DNA from: Apophysomyces variabilis
Taxonomy: Eukaryota > Mucoromycota > Mucoromycetes > Mucorales > Mucoraceae
Direction of reading: 5' to 3'
Assembly: GCA_002749535.1 (NCBI GenBank)
Contig: MZZL01000392.1
Coordinates: forward strand, 253,229-317,228
DNA length: 64,000 nt
Positions 43,215-56,221 of the stretch are shown piece by piece (the first letter of the stretch is position 1; each line of letters opens with the position of its first letter). The translations under genes were made by a program, and so were the position numbers. A model generated the notes under the pieces. The model was not told the DNA's origin. It saw only the letters and a program-made list of their open reading frames with translations, and searched no databases.

Positions 43215-44912
43215 ATGCATCTTACACTCTCAAAAGACCGCTTGTCCTTTGATCCGTTGAAACCTGTGCTTTTGCGTGGAGCACCTACTGAAGATGCTTC
43301 GTCCATCTTCCAGGGTAATGTCGTTCTCTCATTAGCAAAGCCAACGAAGATCAGCAGCGTCTCAGTCACATACAAGTCAACTGCCACCACTTACTGGCCA
43401 CAAGGTGATTCAGACATGATTGCAAGCGGTATAGTGGGCTTATCTGTGGATCGACGCACAGGTATTGGACCCCGTGGTACTCGGTTGACTCATACAACGG
43501 TGTTGAGGGAGGAAACAATACAGCTGTTGGAAAGCAAGGAAGAAAAGAAACTTTCAACCGGAATTCATCGGTTCTCCTTTGTTTTTGTGATTCCAAACGT
43601 AAACCTTTTTTTTTTCTCCTTCGCTCGAACCACTGATCATTGGTGAACTAATTTCCTTTTATAGTCCACTGTGGAAACAATCGAGGACATGTATGGCAAA
43701 GTGGAGCACGTGGCTGAAGCAAGGGTTGTGAGCCCTGGAATTTTAATGATGAACAACATGCAAATCCGCAAGAACTTCTTAGTTTTGCGCACTTACATGT
43801 CCAATGCACTTTTGACCAATAATTCTGTGCAGGATCTATCGCGGACTTTTGAAAAACAGGTATCCGCCGCCGACATAAAGTTAATTGTGGAACAAGCTGT
43901 GTTCTCATCAGGAGATCTATTCTACTTGCGACTCGTGGTCCAACCGCACAGAAAGCGGACACGACTAGAACGCATGGAGGTTATGATTACCGAAACACGA
44001 AAATACTGTGTCCAGGACTTGCAAGGTGCATATTCGTTGGAGACGGAGGATCATATGTTGCCTTTTATATCATCAACACGTCTGGAGGACGTCGATGGAT
44101 CCGTGACAACCGATGAATCAGATGAATTAAAGCCGGTATTTGAGAAGAGTGGACATGCAATTGAGTTTATGGACACCATGGCCTACCGCATTAAGCTTGC
44201 GACACCAACATGTGTACGCAATTTACATCACACCACTCATTTCAAAGAGATTCTGATCCGCCATCGCCTGTCTATTCAACTTAAATTGTCATATCCGACA
44301 AATCCGCCCTCGCGACCGAGAACAGCCCCTGTCAGTCGAAATAACAGTTCATCTAGCATACCTACGCTAAGTGATCCCTCCCCCAGCTGTACTGTGCCGT
44401 CATCGCCAACTCTATCAGCTAGCACTGCAAGTACAGATAGCGTGGCTGTTGTTCCAAGTCTTAGTCATGGCAACAATGCAGGGGGATGGCATACGGTATT
44501 CTCAAAAATCCTAAGACAACGAACAGACAAGGATGCGACCGAAAAGAATCGCAAACAGGATATCATTAAGCTCGAAATTCCTGTCACTGTGTACGATTGT
44601 CGATTAAAGGAGGACTTTGGGCGACTTCCATCTTATTCAGAACTTGCTTGTCAGCCAGAATCCTCATCATCATCAGGTTTCATTGCCCCATCCAAACCCG
44701 TTGATCGCAAACAAGCGCCGCGGGCCAGTCAAAAATCGATTCAGATTGACAAGCCGACTAACTTTGATCCCCATGTTTTCCTCTGCCAATGTTACTATAC
44801 ATTTCGACAAGAAATGCAATTGGCGGCGGAAGCCGAAGTGCTTACACAACCCGAACGCAACACGTCATTGGAACGCCTTCCCTCTAAACCACCACCAGAA
44901 TATGTCGATTAA
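43215..44912 (+). CDS. Arrestin-related trafficking adaptor (ART-like)
   Basis: Two exons, 43215-43598 and 43665-44912, give 543 aa. The N-terminal arrestin-fold part begins 'LTLSKDRLSFDPLKPVLLRG' and includes 'IFQGNVVLSLAKPTKISSVSV' and 'STGIHRFSFVFVIPN|STVETIEDMYGKVEH' across the splice, a fungal ART signature. The C-arrestin part has 'YLRLVVQPHRKRTRLERMEV'. A Ser/Pro-rich linker (about residues 330-400) follows. Rsp5-binding motifs are present: L-P-S-Y ('GRLPSYSEL') and P-P-E-Y at the extreme C-terminus ('KPPPEYVD'). Such adaptors recruit the Rsp5/Nedd4 ubiquitin ligase to plasma-membrane transporters. Cargo unknown. Confidence 0.88.
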
Positions 44913-45803
44913 GAGGAAAAAAAAAAAAAAAAGAAAGAGAGAAGCCCACATTTAATTTTTTTTATTACTTCATACCATCGATTCATAATTTGATTCCCTA
45001 ACCATACTATTTTATTTTTACACTTCTTTTTTTATATTTATATCATTAGACAGATTACAGGGACGTTGTACAATGGGCCCATGCATGATGAAATGAATAA
45101 TAGAAAACCAATTGGTAGGATCCGTTTTACCGTTTATATTGCCAATAAATCTAAAATCCAGGCATTCGCTGCTTGCAATGAACGGAACCTCAAAAAAAGA
45201 TATTGGGTGTTTTGTGCAGTGTCGAACTCCGGCTATAAATTTAATGCTATCTGCACCAGGTTCGTGGTTATAACCAGGTCAAAACAAGGATAAGCACGTG
45301 TGGCATAGCGTATCAGTTACCATGTGTGCAACCTTACCCTTTGGTACATTTGCCCTTTAAAGATGACCGTTGCTATTGTTTCATAATCCGCTTTTGGCAG
45401 CCTTCTCACCTACTCAAAGCCATTTTAAACTAGGGAGACCCCTTACACAAAAAAGAAAAAAAGGGGGACACTATGACACCATACTTGTTTATGGAGCACA
45501 ATCCAAACAGAAAATCCAATAAAAACAAAAGCCAAAGTAGACAGGCAAGAGGGGAAAAAAAGAGCGAAAAAAAAACAATAGCCAAAGTCCGTTGATGAAA
45601 TGTTACAGGGCGGTGTGAGAAACACGGTCGATCTGTTCACCGAACCTCATCAGCATTGTGCAACATTCGCTCACCATATTATATTCTATATAACATTTTT
45701 TTCTTTTGCTCTCTCTCTTCATTTTTGACCTTCTCTTCTCTTACTCTAAGAAAAACAAAAAAAAAGACAAGATATAAACTGTAATAAATTTTGACAGAAT
45801 ATA
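44913..45803. other. Intergenic, promoter region of homeobox gene
   Basis: Poly-A tract directly after the ART stop, then AT-rich DNA. A CT-rich tract at about 45705-45740 precedes the homeobox ATG. No further gene supported. Confidence 0.35.
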
Positions 45804-47559
45804 ATGGAAGCACATCATCATCCATTCTCCACCATTGCAATGAATACCAATCCTGTCTCGGCCCCAACATTTCTTCCTATGCAAGTAGCGCATCCTACGG
45901 AGCAACAACAACATCAACATATACGCGAACCGTCGCCACCACGGAAACGGACACGCGCAACGCCCGAACAACTGGCTATCCTAGAGAAGACATTCAGTTT
46001 CAATTCAGCACCCAATAGCCGTATCCGCGAGCAACTTTCGCGTCAATTGGGCATGACGGAGCGATCCATTCAGATCTGGTTCCAGAATCGTCGAGCAAAA
46101 GAAAAAACCAAGCAAAAACGGAATTCGATGTTGCAAGATCAAACACTTCGTATGCAGCATTTTGCCGCGGCGGCTGCGACAGCGGCATGCCAGGCTGCTG
46201 TTTACCAACCACAATGTGCCGGCATGGATCCAAAAGACATGTATTACTACTATTACTATTACTATTACAATCAACAACAGCAATATTCTTCTTCTTATCC
46301 TACAAGTCGTATGCCGGAATTCGTTCCACCACCCATGGGACTGCTTCCACCCCCGCCTCCACCCCCACCGCCCCCAGTGCCAGTGAGTTCCACAAGTACA
46401 TCCAGTCAACAGAGTGATGCTAGTAGCAGTTGGTCTCTCACTTCGCCTCCTCCTCCACCTCTTTCGATGGTACCCGAAAACGATAGCAATAATAATAATC
46501 CTACTTTCCGTCCGCCAAAGGCTTCTCAGATGGCTGCTACTGTTGCGGCGTCGGGACGCGTCCGTTCTCAATCTGTCGGACCTTACCCGTCATATTATTC
46601 GTACCACCATTGGCCGGGGAATAATAAACCGTATCACCATGAACGACATGCTTCAATGGGACCTCCTGTAGGGTAAGCATCTATCTTTTCCTCTCTTTAT
46701 CATGTTTTTATTTTTAAAAAACAAAGTTATGCTCCGCTTAATACGATGTTCTAAACTTAACTTTTTTTTAATCTCTCATATAATATAGCTCAGTGAATTT
46801 TCCACCTAGCCTAGAGGAAGATCCTATCACAGGTTACACCTTTCAAGGAATCAATCACAGTTTAGGTATGTATTTTTTCTTTAATGTAATCAAAGCAACT
46901 AAATTAAATGTATGAAAAAAAATATTGATTCGATTATCTATCTAGGCACTGGCACTAATGCGACTGCAACATCGTGCTGTGACCATTCTGCGGATGAGGC
47001 GCATCAGTTAGCACTAAGTGTGGATGCATTGCAGATAGGAACATGGAAGCGCATGATGCTGCGTCCACATGACTTAGTGTGTCACTACGATCAAAAACAG
47101 CAAACCTTGGTCTGGTGTGTCCGTGATGGCGATCAATGTTTCAAGATGATCATCCCTCTCTCCAGCGTCCAGTGTATTCGATTGCTACCCCATATCGAAC
47201 GCCATGGTCATTCGTATATCGAACTACACCTTTCCCAACCCGAGTCGATTGCCTTCTATATGTCCCAGGGCGAAAATGGCTGGACCCAGTGTCGCGATTT
47301 TACACAAGACAGACAAGCAACGGTGGAGTTGATCCATCGCCTGGAGGGACCTACCTTGGCCCTCCGATCGGAGTTGGCTCATCCTCATCTTGAACCTTTA
47401 ATGATGAATATCCTATACCCTAATGATATGTTAAAGAATAACGAAATCAGTACTAGTAGTATTAGTAATAGTAACAACAACAACAGCAGCAGCAACAACA
47501 GCACCACAATGCTTTCTCTTCTTGGTAGTGGTGGGGATGATCTGCTTTTCCAGGCATAA
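45804..47559 (+). CDS. Homeobox transcription factor (Phx1-like)
   Basis: Three exons, 45804-46672, 46789-46865 and 46946-47559, give 519 aa. Homeodomain at about residues 46-105: 'RKRTRATPEQLAILEKTF' at the start and 'IQIWFQNRRAKEK' in the recognition helix. After it come an alanine run, a nine-Tyr run followed by QQQQ, a proline run, and a low-complexity Ser/Asn region. The C-terminal domain ('LQIGTWKRMMLRPHDLVCHYD', 'MIIPLSSVQCIRLLP', 'ELHLSQPESIAFYM') resembles the regulatory domain of fungal homeobox factors such as fission-yeast Phx1, which act in stationary-phase and sporulation programmes. Name by similarity only. Confidence 0.88.
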
Positions 47560-47713
47560 AAGGAGATAGACTCCACGTGGAGGTGCAATCCTCTGCATGT
47601 TTTAATTGGTGCGGGAGTTTTCCATCGCAAAAATAAAAAACACGCAAACGCTCTTTGGTACTTTTTTTTCTTCCGTTCCTTAACTTTCCGTCGGTATTCA
47701 ACCCTAACATTGA

Positions 47714-49338
<1,625 letters not shown>

Positions 49339-51761
49339 GCAAAAACCTTAATATCACTGCATAAAAAATGAAACCCTTTATTTTTCCCCTCTTTGTATCT
49401 TGTTTACTCTTTTCTCCTTAATCCGTAAATAAGCATACTGGAAATAAATCGCGAAACTAGCGTAGCATCCTGTGCTAGTTTGTTAAAGAAAAACCCAAAC
49501 TTGCTATTCTCTTTGTGCCGTGATTGTGTTGTTCGGTTGGGTGCTTGCGGGCTGGGTTCATATTGCACGGATTCGTCCCGAGACTTTCAGGACATATATG
49601 GAATGGAGACGAGGCAAGGGGGGAGTGAAACAGCTTGCCTCTTTGAGTCATGTCGATCTCTTAAAGGAACCAATACAAACACAAAGAAATCGTTCCGTTT
49701 TTTTCTTTTTCTTGCAGGATTAGATAAGAAACATTTAGTTTTTATTTTCCTCGGTAAACATTTTCTATCTTGACTAAGTAGATAAAGAAATTACATTGTT
49801 AAGGACGATTAATGGGAAACGATCGTTCAAGTATTTGCCTCTTATATCCGGGGAAAAAAAAAAGGAAACGAAGCCAGCAAAACAAAAGAAGGGCTCACCT
49901 TGCCTTTTTGTATAAACAGAAAAGAAAGCCAAAACCTGAAGTTTTGTATGAGCAGAACGAAAAATATCAATTAATGAGGAGAGAGAGAGAATTGGGAGAA
50001 TCACCTTTACAGACAAGAAAATGGCCGATGTCGTCTTGGGGAGTTTTACTGGTAATGACAGATATAAATCTCATTTCTGCGTCGCATTGTGCAATTTATT
50101 TCGTTTTCTAGTCACCTCTTTTTCTTTTTTTCCTTTTTCTGTTTGTAGGGGGAGGGAATTCCCTGAAATCACCTGAAATTGTTTGTCTGATTTCACCATT
50201 TTTGATGAGCTACAACAAATCAAAACAGCGTAAATTGCTTTGGCTTGATTAGCAGCGTGTTGGGGGGATGCCACAGATTAACAAGATTTCCTTTTATTAT
50301 GCTATCAAAAAACGCTGTTTCGAACATGGGTGCATTCAAGCTTGGCATGCTCTTTTTCGACTCATTACAAACGGTTTTGCACGTCTGCTTTTTTTTTTTG
50401 GAGAGGGGGCATTTCATAACAACACGCATAAGAGTCGAGCCTGAAAATGAACACAGCATCACCTACAACGAGTAAGCCTGTGTCATCTCCGCACCAAAAA
50501 GCTAAAGAATTTCTTTCTTCAGTGTTCAACAAAATCTTCGAAGCTTAACCGGGTCACGGTATGTTTGCTAATACAACAGGATGACGAGTGTTCATGTCGT
50601 CAACAAAAAGAATGGGAAAAAAAAGATAAAAACAAGATTTTCTTGTAAAACTAGTTTTCAGCATTGCTATAGGCTGGTCTTCTATGTAACATCCAAACTG
50701 CCATCCAGTACTGCATGCATGCCAACCTGTGCCAACCGTTTTGCGAAAAGGTTCACGTATTTTCGTATTCACCTACCAAGATAGATCTTTGGCTTTTTCC
50801 CAAGCGCTCATATCTTAAAATTGAGCCAAATGGGTACAGTTGCAGGATTACTAATCCTTTCATAAGTATGACACGTAACAGAATGGAGAGCTCCTATTGC
50901 TACTAAGGTTCCTTTTTCTTCTGATATCTAGCAAACCTATAGGAAATAAATAAGCCATACCTGGGAACAAGCATGTAGCATTTTATTACTGATATTATAG
51001 CAAAGCCAATTGAAAACTTCTATTGAGAATAAACGAATAGATATGGTCTTTGTTTCTAATTGAAAAGTAAATGCTTTTTTTTCTTTGAATAATTGCGGAA
51101 AGAGAAGCGGAAACGCTCGAAGAAAGCTGACCCCTGACGATCTGGATCTGAAACATGACTGGGAGTTGCGGAAATTTTTTTCTTTAGGTTTGCTCTCCGA
51201 TAGAAAAGTAGTCACGGACAGAAAAGTATAAATACTGTCCATCGCTCGGTTGTTGGAAAAGCTTTGTTGCTTCTGTCCTGTGCTCAGATCGGATAAATCT
51301 TTCGCCTTTTACTAAAGATTTCCGTGGATACGGGATGCTAAAGAAGCTAACCCCAATTTTTTTTCACACCTCAAATTGATTATTTGATCAATTTGAATTT
51401 TTCCCAAACTAAAAGAAAATGAAAAAAAAATATCTACTGAAAAACGGGATATCAGGGGCTGTGTGGTGGTTCGTCGTGCTTCATTGTTTATCGGTTGACC
51501 ATCATCATAATTCGAAGGCGAGGACGTGTTTTGCCAATAAAAAGCGGTTGACAGAATGAATCGTGCTATCGTTAGAAATCGTTTCTGTGGTGCAATCTGC
51601 GGTTGAACAGCCATTTATCCTGCGTTAAGCCAAAGGACCGAAGAGAGCCGCAAGGTTGGGGAAGACTCATGCAGGTTTCACACGCAGCACGTCCAAGCCT
51701 AGTGCAAATTTCTTTCCACTTCAAAACAAAAACAAAGAAAAAGCAACATGACGGAGGGATA
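49339..51761. other. Long gene-free stretch
   Basis: The left part is the alpha-tubulin 3' region. From about 49500 to 51750 open frames on both strands are short, compositionally biased and without family resemblance; several A- or T-tracts occur. I see no RNA gene, LTR pair or inverted repeat. Confidence 0.4.
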
Positions 51762-51768
51762 TATATAA
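51762..51768 (+). promoter_or_regulatory. TATA box of F-box gene
   Basis: tatataa within 'gagggatatatataagtt', 48 bases before the ATG at 51816. Confidence 0.55.
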
Positions 51769-51815
51769 GTTACGTCGTCGTTTATCCCCACGGCGTTCTT
51801 AATAACCCGTAAACG

Positions 51816-53570
51816 ATGAAAGGTGACGTGTCACTTCGAGCAAAAATAAACACTCTATCGCTGAACTGTCCTATCAATCGGGTACCGTCAGAAGTTTTGC
51901 TGAGCATCGCTCAACGTTTGTCTGGGAAGCAGCTACACATCCTCGTCTGCGTCTGTCGACTGTGGAATATTGTGTTGATACCAGAAATGTATCGTTCGAT
52001 TAAGATCGTTTCCAAAGCACAGTTTCGGTTACTGAAGGACACAGTTTCGTGTCGACCATTTGGTCAACATGTACGTCAGCTCGAATTAAAAAGCCCTCTA
52101 GACCAAGGAGAAATAAGTTTGCTTCCGGAGCTTTTCCCTTTCGTTACGGAGCTACGAAGCTTTGCGGAGATGTTGCTGTCGGTATTACCCAACTGGAAAC
52201 ATCTTGAAAGTGTAGATTCTCTATCCATGTCCACTCCTAATACCTTACCAACCGAGTGTTTGGGGCGTCAATTACAAAAATTATCGTTGGTTGTAACAAA
52301 TATTGAGGCATGGATGAGCACACTTTCAAAGCTGCCATCCGTTGTTGACTTGACTCTGAAATTTGATACAGACGGTGGCGAAAACCTATCTTTTTCTGAT
52401 CTAGACACGATTATCAATGGCTTACCGTGTCTCCATTCTCTCGGATTGCTGTCTCTGCATACGTATGGAGGATTACCAGAACCTGTTTTAGCTTGTAATA
52501 CCCTACGCCATTTACACTTGAGAGGAGGCGGCAAGGGATATGGCATATACTTTGCCAAAAAGTGCAGTCATCTGGAGACGCTGAACGCCAATTGGAATAA
52601 ACTGGATTTGGACTCTGAAGTATTGATCCGGTCATGCAGACAACTCAAACAGCTGAATTTACTCAACCAAGCTATCTATCAATTGTGTACGGATATGCTT
52701 CAAAAGATTGATGCACCGATAGAGAAGCTCTCTTTCTATGCAGGCGATGATTGGACTTGGTATCGGAAAACACTCTATTCTTTCCAAAGCACGATCACTA
52801 CTGTCGTGATAAAGGCGGTCTGGGGCATGTCAATTGATGAGATCCTGGTAGACGGACTAAAAGGCTGTCATTCGTTGAAGGTCCTAAACGTGTCTTGTTT
52901 TACTGGGTCTGTAAAGATCGATTGGGTTTTGGATCATTTAGTTCATCTCCAGACGCTGGAACTTGCGGGCGAGTATATTGATATCAGCGACAACTATCAT
53001 ACAACGATCAGACGAACGTTAAGGACTATTGTTATGACTGCAGACGATATTTGGGACGAGGTATTTGTGTACCTAGCGAGTGCTTGTCCGAAACTTTCGT
53101 CCATCGAATGTTCGTTCACTGCGAAGAAAAAGCGGCATCGTACTATATGTTATATGAGCCCTGGGCTTAGGGTCCTTCAGCTTAGTTCGCACACTGACGC
53201 GCTATTCAAGCTTACGCAGCTGAATGCGGAGGAATGTAGTCGCTGCCGAGGTTGGAAAAGAGCGGAAGTATATCAAATGAAGAGAGGAATGATCGGTTGC
53301 ACAAGATGGTTCCATCGCGGATGGCACAAGAGCATGCCGCCCATATATCCAAATGGATCTAGTGAAATGAGAGAACTCGTCCATCAGCTCTGCAAACACG
53401 ACGATGAGAAAAGTGTAAAAAGATTTTTGTACGAGTTCTATCTGACTTACTACAGACAACCCGAATCTTGGATCGATAACCCAATCGAAGATGGTAAACA
53501 AGAAAGGATATTGCCACTCCCCATTATATGGGTGCTGTGTCCTTATGTAGATGATATCCGGTTTAAGTAG
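51816..53570 (+). CDS. F-box / LRR-like protein, intact
   Basis: 584-aa single-exon frame. F-box at about residues 18-62 ('INRVPSEVLLSIAQRLSGKQ', 'CVCRLWNIVLIPEMYRSIKI'), then 'LFPFVTELRSF', 'SKLPSVVDLTLKFD', 'LSFSDLDTIINGLPCLHSL', 'GIYFAKKCSHLETLN', 'YRKTLYSFQSTITTVVI', 'VKIDWVLDHLVHLQTLEL', 'DDIWDEVFVYLASACPKLSS', 'FKLTQLNAEECSR' and C-terminal 'PIIWVLCPYVDDIRF'. The variable loop is short here ('DTDGGEN'). Closest local relatives by eye are the copies at 56.2 and 62.55 kb. Probably a Skp1-binding receptor; substrate not inferable. Confidence 0.87.
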   Translation: MKGDVSLRAKINTLSLNCPINRVPSEVLLSIAQRLSGKQLHILVCVCRLWNIVLIPEMYRSIKIVSKAQFRLLKDTVSCRPFGQHVRQLELKSPLDQGEISLLPELFPFVTELRSFAEMLLSVLPNWKHLESVDSLSMSTPNTLPTECLGRQLQKLSLVVTNIEAWMSTLSKLPSVVDLTLKFDTDGGENLSFSDLDTIINGLPCLHSLGLLSLHTYGGLPEPVLACNTLRHLHLRGGGKGYGIYFAKKCSHLETLNANWNKLDLDSEVLIRSCRQLKQLNLLNQAIYQLCTDMLQKIDAPIEKLSFYAGDDWTWYRKTLYSFQSTITTVVIKAVWGMSIDEILVDGLKGCHSLKVLNVSCFTGSVKIDWVLDHLVHLQTLELAGEYIDISDNYHTTIRRTLRTIVMTADDIWDEVFVYLASACPKLSSIECSFTAKKKRHRTICYMSPGLRVLQLSSHTDALFKLTQLNAEECSRCRGWKRAEVYQMKRGMIGCTRWFHRGWHKSMPPIYPNGSSEMRELVHQLCKHDDEKSVKRFLYEFYLTYYRQPESWIDNPIEDGKQERILPLPIIWVLCPYVDDIRFK

Positions 53571-55114
53571 TATAGCATCTATTCGGACTATGGCTGAAAA
53601 GAAACGCGGCCCAGTCAGCCACATGTGGTTTCAAACGTTGATTTGGTGTCCAGGGGTGTTAAAGTTCTTTTCCATCAGACCTCCCCAACAGATGAATATA
53701 TGTTATCTTCTAAGGCAATTGGTAGTCGTAAAATGGTACTTTCAAATCATGCCGGGTAGTTATAGACTCAATGGAAAGCGGATAGCAAAAAAGATCCCGG
53801 CGTCAGCAGGCGTTTAGCGTAGCCGAACGCAATATCAATAAGACCTGCATGCTTGTGAAACTATCGATGCATCACTGTGAGTTTCGGATTCTTCTTGATT
53901 GCATATCCGGTCAATTAAACAAAGAATAAGTTAACTCGGAGATTGTTCACCAGATCTTTTAGTTAATGAATGATATATCACGCTTTTTTTTCCAAAGGTT
54001 TTCTGACCGAGGATATTATTGGGATATCTAGGTCGTCATCGAGATTAGCTTGCCAACCTTTTTCGTCTTCCTCCTTAGCTTGGCTATAAAAATCATCAAG
54101 ATAATGATTATTTTTAAGTCTTGATGGTTCAAAATAACCCGCGGCTGGTGCTTAATGTACTTGATCTTACCCACTTGTCCATTCAACCTTAATTTTGATC
54201 TTTTCTTCATATCGTTTATGTTACATTGTATTTAACATGCTTTGCTCGATCCTACAAATCTCTAACACACATTACGTTTCTTACTTATTTACACTACGAA
54301 TACCCATTGCTCTCTCCGTTCAAGCCTGGACCAATGGCCATATTGATAGTGCCGGCAACCGAAAAGGCAGCAATTGCGTTGGACAAAGCTCGTCTCCCAC
54401 GTTAGCTTCTCTCTATGTGGAAAAGAAGCGCGTTAAATTCATAAGTCCAAAATGATTACACCCGTATGGTTACACATGGTTAGAATGGTAACAACTATTA
54501 TTTGAATAGAATCTTTCCAAAATAGAGTCAGGAATTCTTTATTGCAAAACCACGGCGTTGCCAACGTAACTATGCAGATGCATCCGCTTTTCATACAGAA
54601 CAACACCGGTGGCAGTGGAGATTCTGCTGCCAATACTCTCACAGAGCCAATATAGACCGCAATGAATCTTTTGCTGTTAATGGAGTTAAGCGGGATGGGT
54701 TGAGCACTGCTGCTGTACTCTAGCAACTTACAATGGCTGAGGAAGATTTCCGCACCGGTTAAGAAGGTTGCGGAAGCTAGTCAATGATGATGAACACTTG
54801 AGTGATAATATCCATTTTTTATTCCATTCCTTATTTCTGTTTCTTATGAGTGCATTCTTATGGTATAAAGTGTCAATCTATGCAAATGGATGTTTATAGT
54901 ATAAATGCCTTGCGAATGACTCATCAATGAAAACTACATGTATATTGTTGCATGTAAGTCCTTCAGAAATAGTCTTTCCATGCAAGTGATCCAGGTTTGG
55001 GTTGGTATTGTATATCTCTGTACTTCCCTCTTTTTACCTGCCATCTTGCACTGTATGAGAGATGTCAATTCGATTGCCTATTAAGCGAGCAAATACCTCT
55101 GTTGTCATTATCTG
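53571..55114. other. Intergenic, nothing firmly recognised
   Basis: Short frames at 54195-54455 and 54439-54726 lack convincing features. No RNA gene or repeat with clear borders. Confidence 0.35.
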
Positions 55115-55389
55115 TTGCGGAAGAGCGAGGTTCAGACCAGCCCAGGATGGTGCTGGGTAAGACATCATGACGATGTCCGGACACCTCCCTTTATAAGCAC
55201 GTGTGAGATTGTTGTCGCTTGTTTTCTTCTTTGGACGTCTTTATTCTCTTTCGCCAAGATTCGTCCACCAGGTGGTGGATATACGCGCTTTGGAACTGCG
55301 CTATTTGCCCTAAAGCCACTTCATTTTTGATAGTCTTCTTGCGGTCGATGCGGTCGAGATGCCTTCGCCCTCATGGCCTTCCTGCTCCC

Positions 55390-55880
55390 TTTTTTTCTTG
55401 TTCTTTTGTCTCTCGTCCTAAGATGAGCATCAGCGCCTCTAAACGGAGTACGTATGTCATGGATTTGGATAAGGTGTCTATAAGTGCTTTTATCTTTTAC
55501 CGAATGCACAGTTGCATACTGACAACATCTTTTCCATCTGTAGTTCCTGGAAGCTTGTTTCATTTTAACAAGTATTTACTTGTATATGTTTGCAAAAAAA
55601 AATTGACTACCGTTAGCCACCCTGGACTGGATGCGCCGCGGTCCCCAACCCATGCATTGGGATTACCCTTTGGAAGTAAGTAAAAAGACATCGTATCATT
55701 CCCATTTACTAACCATAAATTATATTTCAAGCTACTCGAATGGGATTTGTGTCCACTGGAAGATCAAGTTCATGTAAGTAACAGTATAGTTCCAGCATAA
55801 CATGTATGCTAATAAAGCATATTACTTCAGTTTTAGCGCAAACTTGACTCTTTTCTGGACCGCAAAAAGTGTTTCAGAGT
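55390..55880 (+). pseudogene. Intron-bearing gene remnant, paralogous to 25.7-26.2 kb
   Basis: Coding-like blocks 'HPGLDAPRSPTHALGLPFG' (ending at gtaagtaaaaagac), 'TRMGFVSTGRSSS' (ending at gtaagtaac) and 'RKLDSFLDRKKCFRVARN' (starting after ttttag), with introns at the same places as the remnant at 25.7-26.2 kb. Upstream 'MSISASKRS' may be an earlier exon. The last exon runs to TAA near 55900 here, so this copy is better preserved. Protein family not recognised. Confidence 0.4.
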
Positions 55881-56221
55881 AGCGCGAAATGTAATTCAAT
55901 AAACAGTAATTTCCTCGGTTTATCGGGCTATAGATATGACGCCTGTTACCGCCCCCATTCCGCATACAATCTACGGCACCATAGGCGTAGAGAATAGCCG
56001 TAAATAAGACAGATGCGAATCAATATATTGGTTCATTCAGTTACAATTGGGATTTCATTGGCAGCACAGAATAGGGAACATTAAGATTACATCAGTAAAA
56101 CGAAGATGAAAATATACTAATTATTTATTTATATGCAGTAACGGCTGTGTAGTTCAGACGAGATAAATCAACGCGTATATTATTGTGGGTCTGGATTACA
56201 GCATTCTTTTCATCTAACTAA
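55881..56221. other. Intergenic between convergent genes
   Basis: Contains aataaa near 55899; nothing else recognised. Confidence 0.35.

Noticed and set aside
46005..46571. 188-codon antisense frame inside the homeobox gene
   Set aside because: Low-complexity complement of the Tyr/Pro/Gln codon runs; no independent support.
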